17,445 nt of DNA, taken from NCBI GenBank assembly GCA_937901025.1, contig CALCGR010000026.1:1-17445 (forward strand). The letters run 5' to 3'. A program made the translations under genes and the position numbers. This stretch comes from an uncultured Bacteroidales bacterium. Lineage in GTDB: Bacteria > Bacteroidota > Bacteroidia > Bacteroidales > Paludibacteraceae. How positions within the stretch are numbered: position 1 is the first letter of the stretch; every line of letters begins with the position of its first letter. The notes under the pieces were generated by a model. That model was not told the DNA's origin. It searched no databases and saw only the letters and a program-made list of their open reading frames with translations. Positions 1 to 7,445 of the stretch are shown here, piece by piece.

Positions 1-545
1 CGGCATATAACGAGTTTTATGTAGCCCCCTTCCCGCCGAAACCCAAGGAGGAGAAAGAACTCTTGACGGACTCAGTCGTTATCACGTGCAACGGGTTAGT
101 ACGCCCCACAGTGGAAGGGTTCTACGAATACGATTTTAACTTCTCGTATAGGGAGGATTATCCGAGTTTGATTTTCAGTCTTGTCCTGCCGAAGGAAAAC
201 GAGTTGACAGAAGGTGATTACACCTTATCGGAGGGGCAAGTTTATGCTCCCCTACTCTTTCAGAACCAGATAGATTTTAATGACTTTTTGGAGTATGGCG
301 AGAACTATAATTTCACGGAGATTACCCTGACACTCACCAATAAGGGCGGAGGTGTTTGGCGCTACGATTTGGATATGACCACCGATGTTGGCAGTCATTA
401 TACGATGGCTCTTGAGCAGGACCCTCATCTGCCCACGCCGGCGGCCTTGGAAGACGTACGGAAAGCGGATGGGCGTAGCCTCAAACTCTTCCGCAATCAG
501 CATATTGAGATTTGGGTGAACGGCACCCCAAAAGCCGTTTTATAG
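1..545 (+). CDS. C-terminal part of an unknown, probably exported protein (5' end outside window)
   Basis: The reading frame is open from the first full codon (base 3) to TAG at 543-545, so this is the 3' end of a longer gene. The TTG at 63 is not needed as a start. No named family was recognised. The visible ~180 residues are rich in beta-strand-like alternation and aromatic residues (for example DFNFSYREDYPSLIFSLVL), as in extracellular modules of Bacteroidales surface proteins. The last ~33 residues run ALEDVRKADGRSLKLF and then RNQHIEIWVNG. They align by eye with the tail of the giant protein encoded at 7738-14232 (ALEQI...KLLINDQIYLINAG), which suggests a degenerate type IX secretion C-terminal signal. 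It lies 25 bp upstream of pheT on the same strand. The CDS is fairly certain; the exported nature is inference. Confidence 0.7.
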   Translation, partial: AYNEFYVAPFPPKPKEEKELLTDSVVITCNGLVRPTVEGFYEYDFNFSYREDYPSLIFSLVLPKENELTEGDYTLSEGQVYAPLLFQNQIDFNDFLEYGENYNFTEITLTLTNKGGGVWRYDLDMTTDVGSHYTMALEQDPHLPTPAALEDVRKADGRSLKLFRNQHIEIWVNGTPKAVL

Positions 546-570
546 TGCGAACACATTATTATATAATATT

Positions 571-3075
571 ATGAATATATCTTATCAGTGGCTTAAACGG
601 TACATCAACCTCACGGACGATGCGAATACCGTAGCAAAGATCCTCACCTCCATCGGGTTGGAAGTAGGGACCGTAGAAACGATTCAATCCATTAAAGGCG
701 GCCTGGAGGGTCTGGTGGTAGGTCAAGTGATGACCTGCGTTCCCCACCCTAACAGCGACCACCTGCATATCACCACCACCGATTACGGCGAGGGTCCCGT
801 ACAGATCGTATGCGGCGCACCGAACGTAGCCGCAGGTCAGAAAGTGATTGTGGCAACGATCGGCACCCGTCTCTATTCGGGCGACGAGAGTTTCGTTATC
901 AAACGCGGTAAGATCCGCGGCGAGGAGAGCCTCGGCATGCTCTGCGCAGAGGACGAGATTGGCGTAGGCACCAGCCATGACGGTATCATCGTTTTGCCGG
1001 ACGACACCCCCATCGGTTTGCCCGCCAAGGACTACTACCATATCGAAAACGACACCCTCATAGAGGTCGATATCACCCCCAACCGCAGCGATGGTGCCAG
1101 TCACTATGGCGTAGCGCGTGATCTCCACGCTTACTACCTTGCCCATGGGCAAAACATAGAACTCGTTAAACCCGATGTATCGGCATTCAAGGTGGATAAT
1201 CACGATTTAGAGATTGAGGTTGAAGTAGCCAACACGGACGCTTGCCCCCGCTATACGGGCGTAAGTGTAAAAGGTGTGATCGTCAAGGAGTCACCCGAAT
1301 GGTTAAAGAACGCACTGAGTTCGATTGGACTAAGGCCCATCAATAATATCGTAGATGCTACGAACTTCGTACTCTTTGAGCAAGGGCAAGCGTTGCACGC
1401 TTTCGATGCCGATAAGATCAAGGGGCATAAGATTGTAGTGAAGAATGCGAAAGAGGGACAAAAGTTCGTGACGCTGGACGGCGTAGAGCGTTCCCTCAGC
1501 GAAAAAGATTTGATGATCTGGAACGCCGACGAGCCGATGTGTATTGCCGGTGTGTTCGGTGGACTCGATTCCGGTGTCACTGACCAAACAACGAATATCT
1601 TCCTCGAGAGCGCTTACTTCGATCCCGTCAGTATCCGTAAGACCGCCCGCAGGCACCAGTTACAGACCGATGCCTCCTTCCGCTACGAACGCGGATGCGA
1701 CCCGAATAACACCCTCTACGTGCTCCAACGCTGTGCGTTGCTGATTCAAGAAGTAGCGGGCGGCGAGATAGCGATGGAACCCATCGATAAGTGTAGAGAA
1801 CCATTTGCACCCTTTGAGGTGGAGGTATCGCTAGACCGCGTGAATAGGCTCATCGGCAAGGAGATTGGGAAGGAGATGATCGAGACCATCATGACCGGAC
1901 TGGAGATGAAATATGAATGGAATGAGGAAATAGGAAATAGGAATGAGGAAAAAGGATATTGGATTGTGAAAGTGCCGCGGTACCGCGTGGATGTACAGCG
2001 CGAATGCGACGTGGTGGAGGATATCCTCCGTATCTACGGATACAATAATATCGAGTTCCCGGAGAAACTGAATACGAACCTATGCTATAACCCCAAACCC
2101 GACGTGACGATGCTGCAAAAGAAGATTTCCGAACAGCTCACCGCCCAAGGGTTCCGGGAGATCATGAATAACTCCCTCACGAAGATGAGTTATTATACCG
2201 GCGAGTGGCTCAACAGTTGCGTGAAGATTAAGAACCCGCTCAGTCAGGACCTGGGTGTGATGCGGCAGACGCTGCTCTTCGGCGGACTCGAGAGTATCGA
2301 GCGCAATGTGAACCGCAAGAATAGTGACCTCAGTTTCTACGAGTTCGGTAACTGCTACCACTACGCCAAGGCGCCCGCCGACAGCGATAAAGAGCCCATT
2401 GCCCAATACTCGGAGGAGATGCACCTCGGTCTCTGGCTGACGGGTAACAAGAGCAAATCCAGTTGGGTGCGCAAGGACGAGAAGACCACCTTCTATCAGT
2501 TGCATTCCTACGTCAATATGATCCTCACCCGCCTCGGCGTGATGGTGGATAACTGCATCCTCGAACCCGCTATTCTGCCCGAGGGCGAACCGTGTTGCGG
2601 TCTGGCGCAGTGCTTCAGCGAGGGCCTCGTGATCAAAGCCCCGAACAAAGCCGTGATTGGTTACATGGCGATTGTGGACCCTGCGACCACGAAGAGTTTC
2701 GGTATTGATAGCGAGGTGTTCTATGCCGACCTCTATTGGGACCAACTAACAAAACTCAATAAGCAATACAAACCCACAATTGTAGACCTGCCCAAGTTCC
2801 CGGAAGTAAAGCGCGACTTTGCCTTACTCGTAGACCAAAACGTCGAGTTTGCGGACCTGGCGCGTGCCGCGTTCGATACCGAACGCAAGTTGCTGAAGAA
2901 CGTCTTCCTCTTCGACGTTTACGAGGGTAAGAACCTCGAAGCCGGAAAGAAGTCGTATGCATTGTCCTTCATCCTGCAAAACGCAGAGGACACCCTCAAG
3001 GACAAGCAGATCGAGAACATCATGGAGCGACTCAAGAAGACGTTTGAGGAGAAGTTCGGAGCCACATTGAGATAA
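571..3075 (+). CDS. pheT: Phenylalanyl-tRNA synthetase beta subunit
   Basis: Encodes the beta chain of the cytoplasmic alpha2-beta2 enzyme that charges tRNA-Phe. It recognises the tRNA and edits mischarged Tyr; the catalytic alpha chain (pheS) is not in the window. The 834 residues fit the long bacterial type. The N-terminus MNISYQWLKRYINL is typical. An EMAP/OB-fold tRNA-binding domain lies at about residues 45-150, with the usual PHPNSDHL stretch at 59-66. B3/B4 editing domains follow at about 215-400 (RPINNIVDATNFV), then B5 at about 415-495 (VPRYRVDV, DVVEDILRIYGY), a catalytic-core-like domain, and a C-terminal ferredoxin-like anticodon-binding domain (KFPEVKRDFALLVD onward). The start ATG at 571 follows an AT-rich leader without Shine-Dalgarno. 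Odd point: residues 451-464, in a B5 loop, are encoded by a run of heptamer repeats. Confidence 0.97.
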   Translation: MNISYQWLKRYINLTDDANTVAKILTSIGLEVGTVETIQSIKGGLEGLVVGQVMTCVPHPNSDHLHITTTDYGEGPVQIVCGAPNVAAGQKVIVATIGTRLYSGDESFVIKRGKIRGEESLGMLCAEDEIGVGTSHDGIIVLPDDTPIGLPAKDYYHIENDTLIEVDITPNRSDGASHYGVARDLHAYYLAHGQNIELVKPDVSAFKVDNHDLEIEVEVANTDACPRYTGVSVKGVIVKESPEWLKNALSSIGLRPINNIVDATNFVLFEQGQALHAFDADKIKGHKIVVKNAKEGQKFVTLDGVERSLSEKDLMIWNADEPMCIAGVFGGLDSGVTDQTTNIFLESAYFDPVSIRKTARRHQLQTDASFRYERGCDPNNTLYVLQRCALLIQEVAGGEIAMEPIDKCREPFAPFEVEVSLDRVNRLIGKEIGKEMIETIMTGLEMKYEWNEEIGNRNEEKGYWIVKVPRYRVDVQRECDVVEDILRIYGYNNIEFPEKLNTNLCYNPKPDVTMLQKKISEQLTAQGFREIMNNSLTKMSYYTGEWLNSCVKIKNPLSQDLGVMRQTLLFGGLESIERNVNRKNSDLSFYEFGNCYHYAKAPADSDKEPIAQYSEEMHLGLWLTGNKSKSSWVRKDEKTTFYQLHSYVNMILTRLGVMVDNCILEPAILPEGEPCCGLAQCFSEGLVIKAPNKAVIGYMAIVDPATTKSFGIDSEVFYADLYWDQLTKLNKQYKPTIVDLPKFPEVKRDFALLVDQNVEFADLARAAFDTERKLLKNVFLFDVYEGKNLEAGKKSYALSFILQNAEDTLKDKQIENIMERLKKTFEEKFGATLR
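1921..1962 (+). repeat. Six heptamer repeats inside pheT
   Basis: Successive 7-mers read aatgagg, aaatagg, aaatagg, aatgagg, aaaaagg, atattgg. Three heptamers make 21 bp, so the array stays in frame and encodes a charged loop (residues NEEIGNR then NEEKGYW) between two strands of the B5 domain. The style resembles the repeat arrays that fill the spacers at 3077-3099 and 6582-6633. Confidence 0.8.
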
Positions 3076-3076
3076 T

Positions 3077-3099
3077 TGAAGATTGAAGATTGAAGATTA
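3077..3099 (+). repeat. Heptamer repeat (attgaag x3) between pheT and prfC
   Basis: Three perfect copies of attgaag, followed by atta, fill almost the whole 24-bp spacer and end at the ATG of prfC. No Shine-Dalgarno is present. The A-rich repeat forms the translation initiation region of prfC if both genes share one transcript. Confidence 0.85.
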
Positions 3100-4626
3100 A
3101 TGGATTATAGAGAAGAAATAGGAAGGCGGAGGACGTTTGCGGTGATAGCGCACCCGGATGCCGGTAAGACCACACTCACGGAGAAGTTGCTGCTCTACGG
3201 AGGAGCAATTCACACCGCCGGGGCGGTGAAGTCGAACAAGATCCGCAAGACCACCACCTCCGACTGGATGGAGATAGAGAAGCAGCGCGGTATATCCGTA
3301 GCCACCTCCGTGATGGGATTTGATTACGAGGGTTTTCATATCAACATCCTCGATACCCCGGGTCACCAGGACTTTGCGGAGGATACCTTCCGCACCTTGA
3401 CTGCCGTCGATTCCGTGATTATCGTCATCGACTCGGCCAAGGGTGTTGAGACCCAGACTCGCCGGTTGATGGAGGTCTGCCGGATGCGCAAGACGCCCGT
3501 CATGGTGTTTATGAATAAGATGGACCGCGAGGGTAAGGACCCGTTCGACCTGATGGACGATGTAGAGTCCGAACTCGGCATCCATGTCACCCCCATGACC
3601 TGGGCTAAGGGGCAAGGCGAACGCTTCGAGTCCGTGAGCAGCCTCTATGCGGTGGAGGGTACGACGTTCACCCTCCTCGACCGTCCGGCGGATGTGAAGC
3701 CGGAGGACTGGGACCTCATCAAAGAGGTGTATCCCCGTTTTGATAAAGCCGAATACGAGGCAGGAAACATGGCCCCCGTCTTTTACGGCAGTGCGTATAA
3801 GACAATCGGTATTCAAGAGATGCTCGAGTGTTTCATTCGGCTCGCACCGTCCCCTCGTCCCGTAGAGGCGCAGGAGCGCACGGTGGACCCGATGGAGGAG
3901 AAGTTCTCGGGCTTCTGTTTTAAGATTCACGCTAACCTCGACCCGAATCACCGCTCGTGTATCGCATTCTTTAAGATATGTTCCGGACGCTTTGAGCGCA
4001 ATCAATATTACAAGCACGTACGCAAGGACCAGCAGATGCGCTTCAGTGCACCCACCTGTTTCATGGCGCAAAAGAAAGAGACCGTCGATGAGGCTTTTGC
4101 GGGGGACGTAGTCGGACTGCCCGATACCGGGAACTTCAAGATCGGCGACACGCTGACCGCGGGGGAGAACCTGCATTTCAAAGGGCTACCCTCTTTCTCG
4201 CCGGAGATGTTCAAATACATTGAGAACGCCGACCCGATGAAGCAGAAGCAACTCGACAAGGGCATTCATCAGTTGATGGACGAGGGCGTAGCGCAACTGT
4301 TTGTCAACCAGATGAACGGCCGTAAGATCATCGGTACGGTAGGTCAGTTGCAGTTTGAGGTGATACAGTACCGTCTCGAGCACGAATACAATGCCCTTTG
4401 CCGTTGGGAGAACATCCCGATGTACAAAGCCTGCTGGGTAGCACCCGCGGAGCCGAACGATCCCGAATACGCCGAAGAGTTGGCGCTCTTCAAACGCCGT
4501 AAGGCGCAGTATATGGCCACCGACAAGGAGGGTCGCGACGTGTTCATGGCGGATAGTGCCTATGTGCTTTCCATGGCTCAACAAGATTATAAACATATTC
4601 ATTTTCACTTTACATCAGAGTTCTAA
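3100..4626 (+). CDS. prfC: Peptide chain release factor 3 (RF3 GTPase)
   Basis: Cytoplasmic translational GTPase that releases RF1/RF2 from the ribosome after termination. All G motifs are visible: G1 AHPDAGKTT at residues 17-25, G2 RGISV at 63-67, G3 DTPGH at 85-89 and G4 NKMD at 139-142. The protein then runs through a domain-2 beta barrel (about 280-390) and the RF3-type C-terminal domain (VGQLQFEVIQYRLEHEYN), ending in HFTSEF. The characteristic RF3 switch stretch KIRKTTTSDWMEIEKQRGISV, absent from EF-G, separates it from elongation factors. At 508 aa it is slightly shorter than the E. coli protein (529 aa). The start ATG sits directly after a heptamer repeat. It is followed only 2 bp later by the transporter gene, so co-transcription is likely. 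Confidence 0.97.
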   Translation: MDYREEIGRRRTFAVIAHPDAGKTTLTEKLLLYGGAIHTAGAVKSNKIRKTTTSDWMEIEKQRGISVATSVMGFDYEGFHINILDTPGHQDFAEDTFRTLTAVDSVIIVIDSAKGVETQTRRLMEVCRMRKTPVMVFMNKMDREGKDPFDLMDDVESELGIHVTPMTWAKGQGERFESVSSLYAVEGTTFTLLDRPADVKPEDWDLIKEVYPRFDKAEYEAGNMAPVFYGSAYKTIGIQEMLECFIRLAPSPRPVEAQERTVDPMEEKFSGFCFKIHANLDPNHRSCIAFFKICSGRFERNQYYKHVRKDQQMRFSAPTCFMAQKKETVDEAFAGDVVGLPDTGNFKIGDTLTAGENLHFKGLPSFSPEMFKYIENADPMKQKQLDKGIHQLMDEGVAQLFVNQMNGRKIIGTVGQLQFEVIQYRLEHEYNALCRWENIPMYKACWVAPAEPNDPEYAEELALFKRRKAQYMATDKEGRDVFMADSAYVLSMAQQDYKHIHFHFTSEF

Positions 4627-4628
4627 TT

Positions 4629-5909
4629 ATGAAAAACCGCAGTCTTCAGTTTCGCCTCATTGTGATGAACTTCTTAGAGTTCGCCGTTTGGGGTGCGTAT
4701 TTAACGAGTATGGGTACCTACTTGGCTACCCACGGGATGGGAACCCATATCGGTTGGTTCTATTCCGTTCAAGGAATAGTCAGTCTGTTTATGCCCGCAC
4801 TGATGGGTATCGTAGCCGACCGCTGGATACCCGCACAGAAACTGCAAAGTATCTGCCATTTTATCGCCGGTGCGTTCATGGTAGCGGCGGGTCTCTATGG
4901 CTGGCAAGCCGGGGACGCGGTAGCGTTCGGTCCGCTGTTTACGCTCTATACGATCTCCGTAGCATTCTTTATGCCGACCATTGCCCTCACGAACTCTGTA
5001 GCATTTAATGCGCTCATCAAAGGCGGCATGGACACTGTGAAGGACTTCCCGCCCATCCGCGTGTTCGGTACCGTCGGATTTATCGTCACCATGTGGTGCT
5101 GCGACCTACTGGGCTTCCAGCCTACGTCGTGGCAGTTCGTGCTCAGCGGAGCGCTGAGCCTCATCTTAGGCGCTTACTCGCTCACGCTGCCTAACTGCGA
5201 CATCAAACCCGCGGCTGCTAACCAATCGATTGTGGATGCACTGGGTCTGCGCGCGTTTGCGCTATTCAAACAAAAGAAGATGGCGCTGTTCTTCATCTTC
5301 TCTATGTTCCTGGGCGTGAGTCTGCAGATCACCAACGGTTTTGCCAATCCGTTCCTCACCAGCTTTGGTGCCATCGAGGAGTTTGCGCACACCTTCGGCG
5401 TACAGCACGCGAATATATTGATTTCCATCTCGCAAATCTGCGAGGCCCTCTGTATCCTCCTGATTCCGTTTGTGCTCAAGCGCTTCGGTATCAAGAACGT
5501 CATGCTCATGGCGATGTTCGCCTGGGTACTGCGTTTCGGTTTCTTCGGTGCCGGTAACCCGGGTTTCCCCGGCGTGATATTGTTCGTACTCAGTTGCGTG
5601 GTTTACGGTTTTGCCTTTGACTTCTTCAATATCTCCGGTGCACTCTATGTCGACCAGGAGACCGACACCTCGATGCGCAGCAGTGCCCAAGGGCTCTTTA
5701 TGATGATGACCAACGGCGTGGGCGCTACCATCGGTACGCTCGCCGCGCAAGCGATTGTTAACCACTTCGTCTATTTACCGCAAGCCGTAGGCGCTACCCC
5801 GGTAGCGATCTGGACCGGTTGGCAGAGTTGCTGGTACACGTTTGCGTCGTATGCATTGATCGTGGCCGTATGTTTCTGGATTTTCTTCCCGAAGACAAAG
5901 ACCCGCTAA
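4629..5909 (+). CDS. nupG: NupG-type nucleoside:H+ symporter (MFS)
   Basis: Inner-membrane transporter of the nucleoside:H+ symporter branch of the major facilitator superfamily, expected to take up nucleosides with protons. The 426 residues match the family (E. coli NupG has 418) and contain about 12 hydrophobic segments split by a central polar loop (about residues 190-215). Family-like stretches are LEFAVWGAYLTSMGTYL at the N-terminus, FPPIRVFGTVGFI near residue 140, and FDFFNISGALYVD with a nearby SSAQGLFMMMTNGVG in the C-terminal half. The family call is good; substrate specificity (adenosine, uridine, xanthosine) cannot be read from the sequence. It lies 2 bp after prfC and 3 bp before gldF, so it is almost certainly in the same transcript. 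The gene symbol marks homology, not proven orthology. Confidence 0.87.
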   Translation: MKNRSLQFRLIVMNFLEFAVWGAYLTSMGTYLATHGMGTHIGWFYSVQGIVSLFMPALMGIVADRWIPAQKLQSICHFIAGAFMVAAGLYGWQAGDAVAFGPLFTLYTISVAFFMPTIALTNSVAFNALIKGGMDTVKDFPPIRVFGTVGFIVTMWCCDLLGFQPTSWQFVLSGALSLILGAYSLTLPNCDIKPAAANQSIVDALGLRAFALFKQKKMALFFIFSMFLGVSLQITNGFANPFLTSFGAIEEFAHTFGVQHANILISISQICEALCILLIPFVLKRFGIKNVMLMAMFAWVLRFGFFGAGNPGFPGVILFVLSCVVYGFAFDFFNISGALYVDQETDTSMRSSAQGLFMMMTNGVGATIGTLAAQAIVNHFVYLPQAVGATPVAIWTGWQSCWYTFASYALIVAVCFWIFFPKTKTR

Positions 5910-5912
5910 CCT

Positions 5913-6578
5913 ATGTTTCGCAAGGAACTGACATATTATTTCTCCACCCCGATTGCGTATATCGTCATCGGACTCTACTTGATCGGCATCAGTCTCTTCC
6001 TCTGGGTCATCCCGGGGGAGTGGAACATCCTCGATTCGGGTTATGCGCAGGTGGACGGACTGTTCCATCTCTCGCCGTGGTTCTTCATGGTGCTGTGTCC
6101 GGCATTAACGATGCGTCTCTTTGCCGAGGAGCGCAGTACGGGGACATGGGATATCCTGCTCACCAAAGGCCTGACTATCGGCCGTATCGTAACGATGAAA
6201 GCCTTGGCGGCGTGGACGCTACTGATGATTGGTATCCTACCCTGCCTCGTGCATTACGGTATCGTCTATGGGCTGGCGGAACCGGTAGGGAACATCGACT
6301 TAGGTCAGTTCCTGGGCGGATGGATCGGATTGATGTTACTCAGCGGAGCGATGATTAGTGTAGGCGTGATGGCGGGCAGTGTAACAAAGAGTCAGGTGGT
6401 AGCGTTTATCTTAGGTGCGGTCGCTAACTTCGGCCTCTATTGGGTCGTCATGCAGGACCATTACCTGAGTATGGCGCGCGGCGTCATCGATACGCGGGAC
6501 GTGTTCTTCTTCACCACCATCATCCTCGCCTCCCTCCTCATCTCCGTGCTTATCCTCAACAAACTAACCCACAAATAA
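5913..6578 (+). CDS. gldF: ABC transporter permease, GldF family
   Basis: Inner-membrane permease of the GldA-GldF-GldG ABC exporter family, known from gliding Flavobacteria and widespread in non-gliding Bacteroidota. The 221 residues begin with MFRKELTYYFSTPIAYIVIG and carry the family signature FAEERSTGTWDILLTKGLT at about residues 70-88. About six membrane segments are visible (roughly 12-30, 55-70, 98-120, 135-155, 163-181, 197-216). The usual downstream partner gldG (extracytoplasmic subunit) is absent: the next gene is a phosphodiesterase. The ATPase gldA is not in the window either. The cargo is unknown, and gldA/F/G are not part of the type IX secretion machine, so no direct link to the exported proteins here should be assumed. 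Confidence 0.88.
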   Translation: MFRKELTYYFSTPIAYIVIGLYLIGISLFLWVIPGEWNILDSGYAQVDGLFHLSPWFFMVLCPALTMRLFAEERSTGTWDILLTKGLTIGRIVTMKALAAWTLLMIGILPCLVHYGIVYGLAEPVGNIDLGQFLGGWIGLMLLSGAMISVGVMAGSVTKSQVVAFILGAVANFGLYWVVMQDHYLSMARGVIDTRDVFFFTTIILASLLISVLILNKLTHK

Positions 6579-6581
6579 TAA

Positions 6582-6633
6582 CCCTACTCCCCTACTCCTC
6601 TACTCCTCTACCCCTCTACTCCCCTACTCCCCT
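6582..6633 (+). repeat. Octamer repeat (ccctactc / ctctactc, 6.5 copies)
   Basis: Six octamers plus a half copy fill the spacer from 4 bp after gldF up to the ATG of the phosphodiesterase. Units are ccctactc (four copies) and ctctactc (two), or close variants such as ctctaccc. The + strand is almost all pyrimidine apart from one A per unit. The - strand carries several runs of four G separated by short loops, so a G-quadruplex is possible there. No ribosome binding site is visible in it. Confidence 0.9.
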
Positions 6634-7128
6634 ATGACGAGAATCGGCATATTATCGGACACGCATGGTTATTTGGACCGCCGCATCTTTGATTACTTCA
6701 AGGACGTGGACGAGATCTGGCACGCCGGGGACATCGGCAGCGCCGAGGTGCTGCAAGCCCTCAGGGAATATAAACCTACGCGGGCGGTGTACGGGAACAT
6801 GGATAGCGGGGATGTGAGGTACAGCCTCAGCGAGTTTTATCGCTTCCGCGTAGAGGACGTGAATGTACTCATGACGCATATCGGCGGCTATCCGGGACAT
6901 TATAACCCGTGGCTGATTCCGATGTTTGCAAAGGAGAAACCCGACCTGTTTGTCTGCGGGCATAGCCATATCTTGAAAGTTCAGTACGATTCGTTGTACG
7001 GTTTTTTGACCATGAACCCGGGCGCAGCGGGTAAGCAAGGATGGCAGACGGTACAAACGATTCTACGGTTCGTGATTGACAAGGATAAGATGCGCGATTT
7101 GGAGGTCATCGAATTGGCCAAAAAATAG
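6634..7128 (+). CDS. YfcE/MJ0936-family metallophosphodiesterase
   Basis: Small cytoplasmic calcineurin-like phosphoesterase using a two-metal centre. The physiological substrate in this family is generally unknown; characterised members cleave artificial phosphodiesters. All metal-binding blocks are present in 164 residues: D9 and H11 in SDTHG, D33 in AGDIGS, N55 in YGNMD, H82 in THIGGYPG, and H110/H112 in CGHSH. The length is normal and no additional domain is present. The ATG at 6634 follows directly on an octamer repeat and has no Shine-Dalgarno. It is the last gene of the + strand string: TAG at 7126-7128 is followed by about 600 bp without a protein gene. Whether it shares the transcript with gldF or has its own promoter cannot be seen. 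Confidence 0.93.
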   Translation: MTRIGILSDTHGYLDRRIFDYFKDVDEIWHAGDIGSAEVLQALREYKPTRAVYGNMDSGDVRYSLSEFYRFRVEDVNVLMTHIGGYPGHYNPWLIPMFAKEKPDLFVCGHSHILKVQYDSLYGFLTMNPGAAGKQGWQTVQTILRFVIDKDKMRDLEVIELAKK

Positions 7129-7152
7129 GGCTAAAAATGGGGGTAAAAAACA

Positions 7153-7164
7153 AAAACATGTTTT
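7153..7164. other. 12-bp perfect palindrome AAAACATGTTTT
   Basis: A perfect dyad 25 bp after the stop codon of the phosphodiesterase gene and 14 bp before the first base of the direct-repeat block. It could be a regulator site or a weak hairpin; the role is unknown. Confidence 0.4.
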
Positions 7165-7166
7165 AT

Positions 7167-7216
7167 AACATAGTTTTTTGACAGGTCAACATAGCAAAAT
7201 GTGTTGTTAAACATAG
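7167..7216 (+). promoter_or_regulatory. Three direct repeats AACATAG spaced 21-22 bp (operator-like)
   Basis: Exact AACATAG copies start at 7167, 7188 and 7210. The 21 and 22 bp steps equal about two helical turns, so all copies face the same side of DNA. The last copy ends 9 bp before the -33 element of the promoter at 7226-7256, a classic position for an activator or repressor array. The bound protein is unknown. Confidence 0.5.
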
Positions 7217-7225
7217 AATTTGCTA

Positions 7226-7256
7226 TTGTGTATATGAAAAAAAAGCAGTAATTTTG
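7226..7256 (+). promoter_or_regulatory. Bacteroidota-type promoter P1 (TTG-N20-TAATTTTG)
   Basis: TTG at 7226-7228, then 20 bp, then TAATTTTG at 7249-7256, matching the Bacteroidota housekeeping pattern TTTG/TTG and TAnnTTTG. A start site near 7262 is expected. No protein gene follows; a strong terminator lies about 90 bp downstream. Confidence 0.65.
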
Positions 7257-7261
7257 CACTC

Positions 7262-7358
7262 GAAAAAGTTGATACAACACAATCTTTTTTGTACCTTAAA
7301 AATTTAACAGACTAATACCTTGGAAAAATAGACGTCGCGATGACGTCTTTTTTCTTTT
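7262..7358 (+). ncRNA. Candidate small RNA 1 (P1 to intrinsic terminator)
   Basis: The stretch between promoter P1 and the terminator at 7330-7358 would give an RNA of about 95 nt. It has no open reading frame of note. Its 5' half can fold (AAAAAG at 7263-7268 with CTTTTT, and an inner TTG-ATA-CAA stem), and its 3' end is the terminator hairpin. This layout of promoter, short structured body and terminator is that of a stand-alone sRNA. No known family was recognised. The alternative is the leader of a gene lost downstream. Confidence 0.4.
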
Positions 7359-7360
7359 TT
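7330..7360 (+). terminator. Intrinsic terminator (AGACGTC hairpin plus T run)
   Basis: Stem AGACGTC (7330-7336), loop GCGAT, stem GACGTCT (7342-7348), then a T run broken by a single C (7348-7361). The A-rich flank before the stem can pair with the T run, and gives a short T run on the other strand. Confidence 0.8.
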
Positions 7361-7369
7361 TCCATCAAG

Positions 7370-7411
7370 TTTTCCGCAAAAATGCGTAATTTTACACAAA
7401 ATTGCGGATAA
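7370..7411 (+). promoter_or_regulatory. Inverted repeat before promoter P2 (TCCGCAA/TTGCGGA)
   Basis: The arms TTTTCCGCAA (7370-7379) and TTGCGGATAA (7402-7411) match perfectly over 7 bp and again beyond one mismatch, with 22 bp between them. The right arm ends 2 bp before the -33 element of P2. It is probably an operator or a hairpin; the role is inferred from position only. Confidence 0.4.
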
Positions 7412-7413
7412 AA

Positions 7414-7445
7414 TTTGGTTATGTCAAAAAAATATAGTATCTTTG
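7414..7445 (+). promoter_or_regulatory. Bacteroidota-type promoter P2 (TTTG-N20-TATCTTTG)
   Basis: TTTG at 7414-7417, a 20-bp spacer, then TATCTTTG at 7438-7445: a full match to the TTTG/TAnnTTTG consensus, and the best promoter in the window. A start near 7451 is expected. It reads toward the 3' end of the converging giant gene. Confidence 0.7.

Noticed and set aside
559..1203. 214-aa reading frame on the - strand
   Set aside because: Lies opposite pheT, which is a complete, conserved gene. The frame is open only because of the codon bias of pheT. The same holds for the 221-aa frame at 2080-2745 and the 359-aa frame at 3097-4176 opposite prfC.
5819..6358. 179-aa reading frame on the + strand
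   Set aside because: Overlaps the end of the nucleoside transporter and most of gldF in another frame; the protein is low in plausibility and has no recognisable domain.
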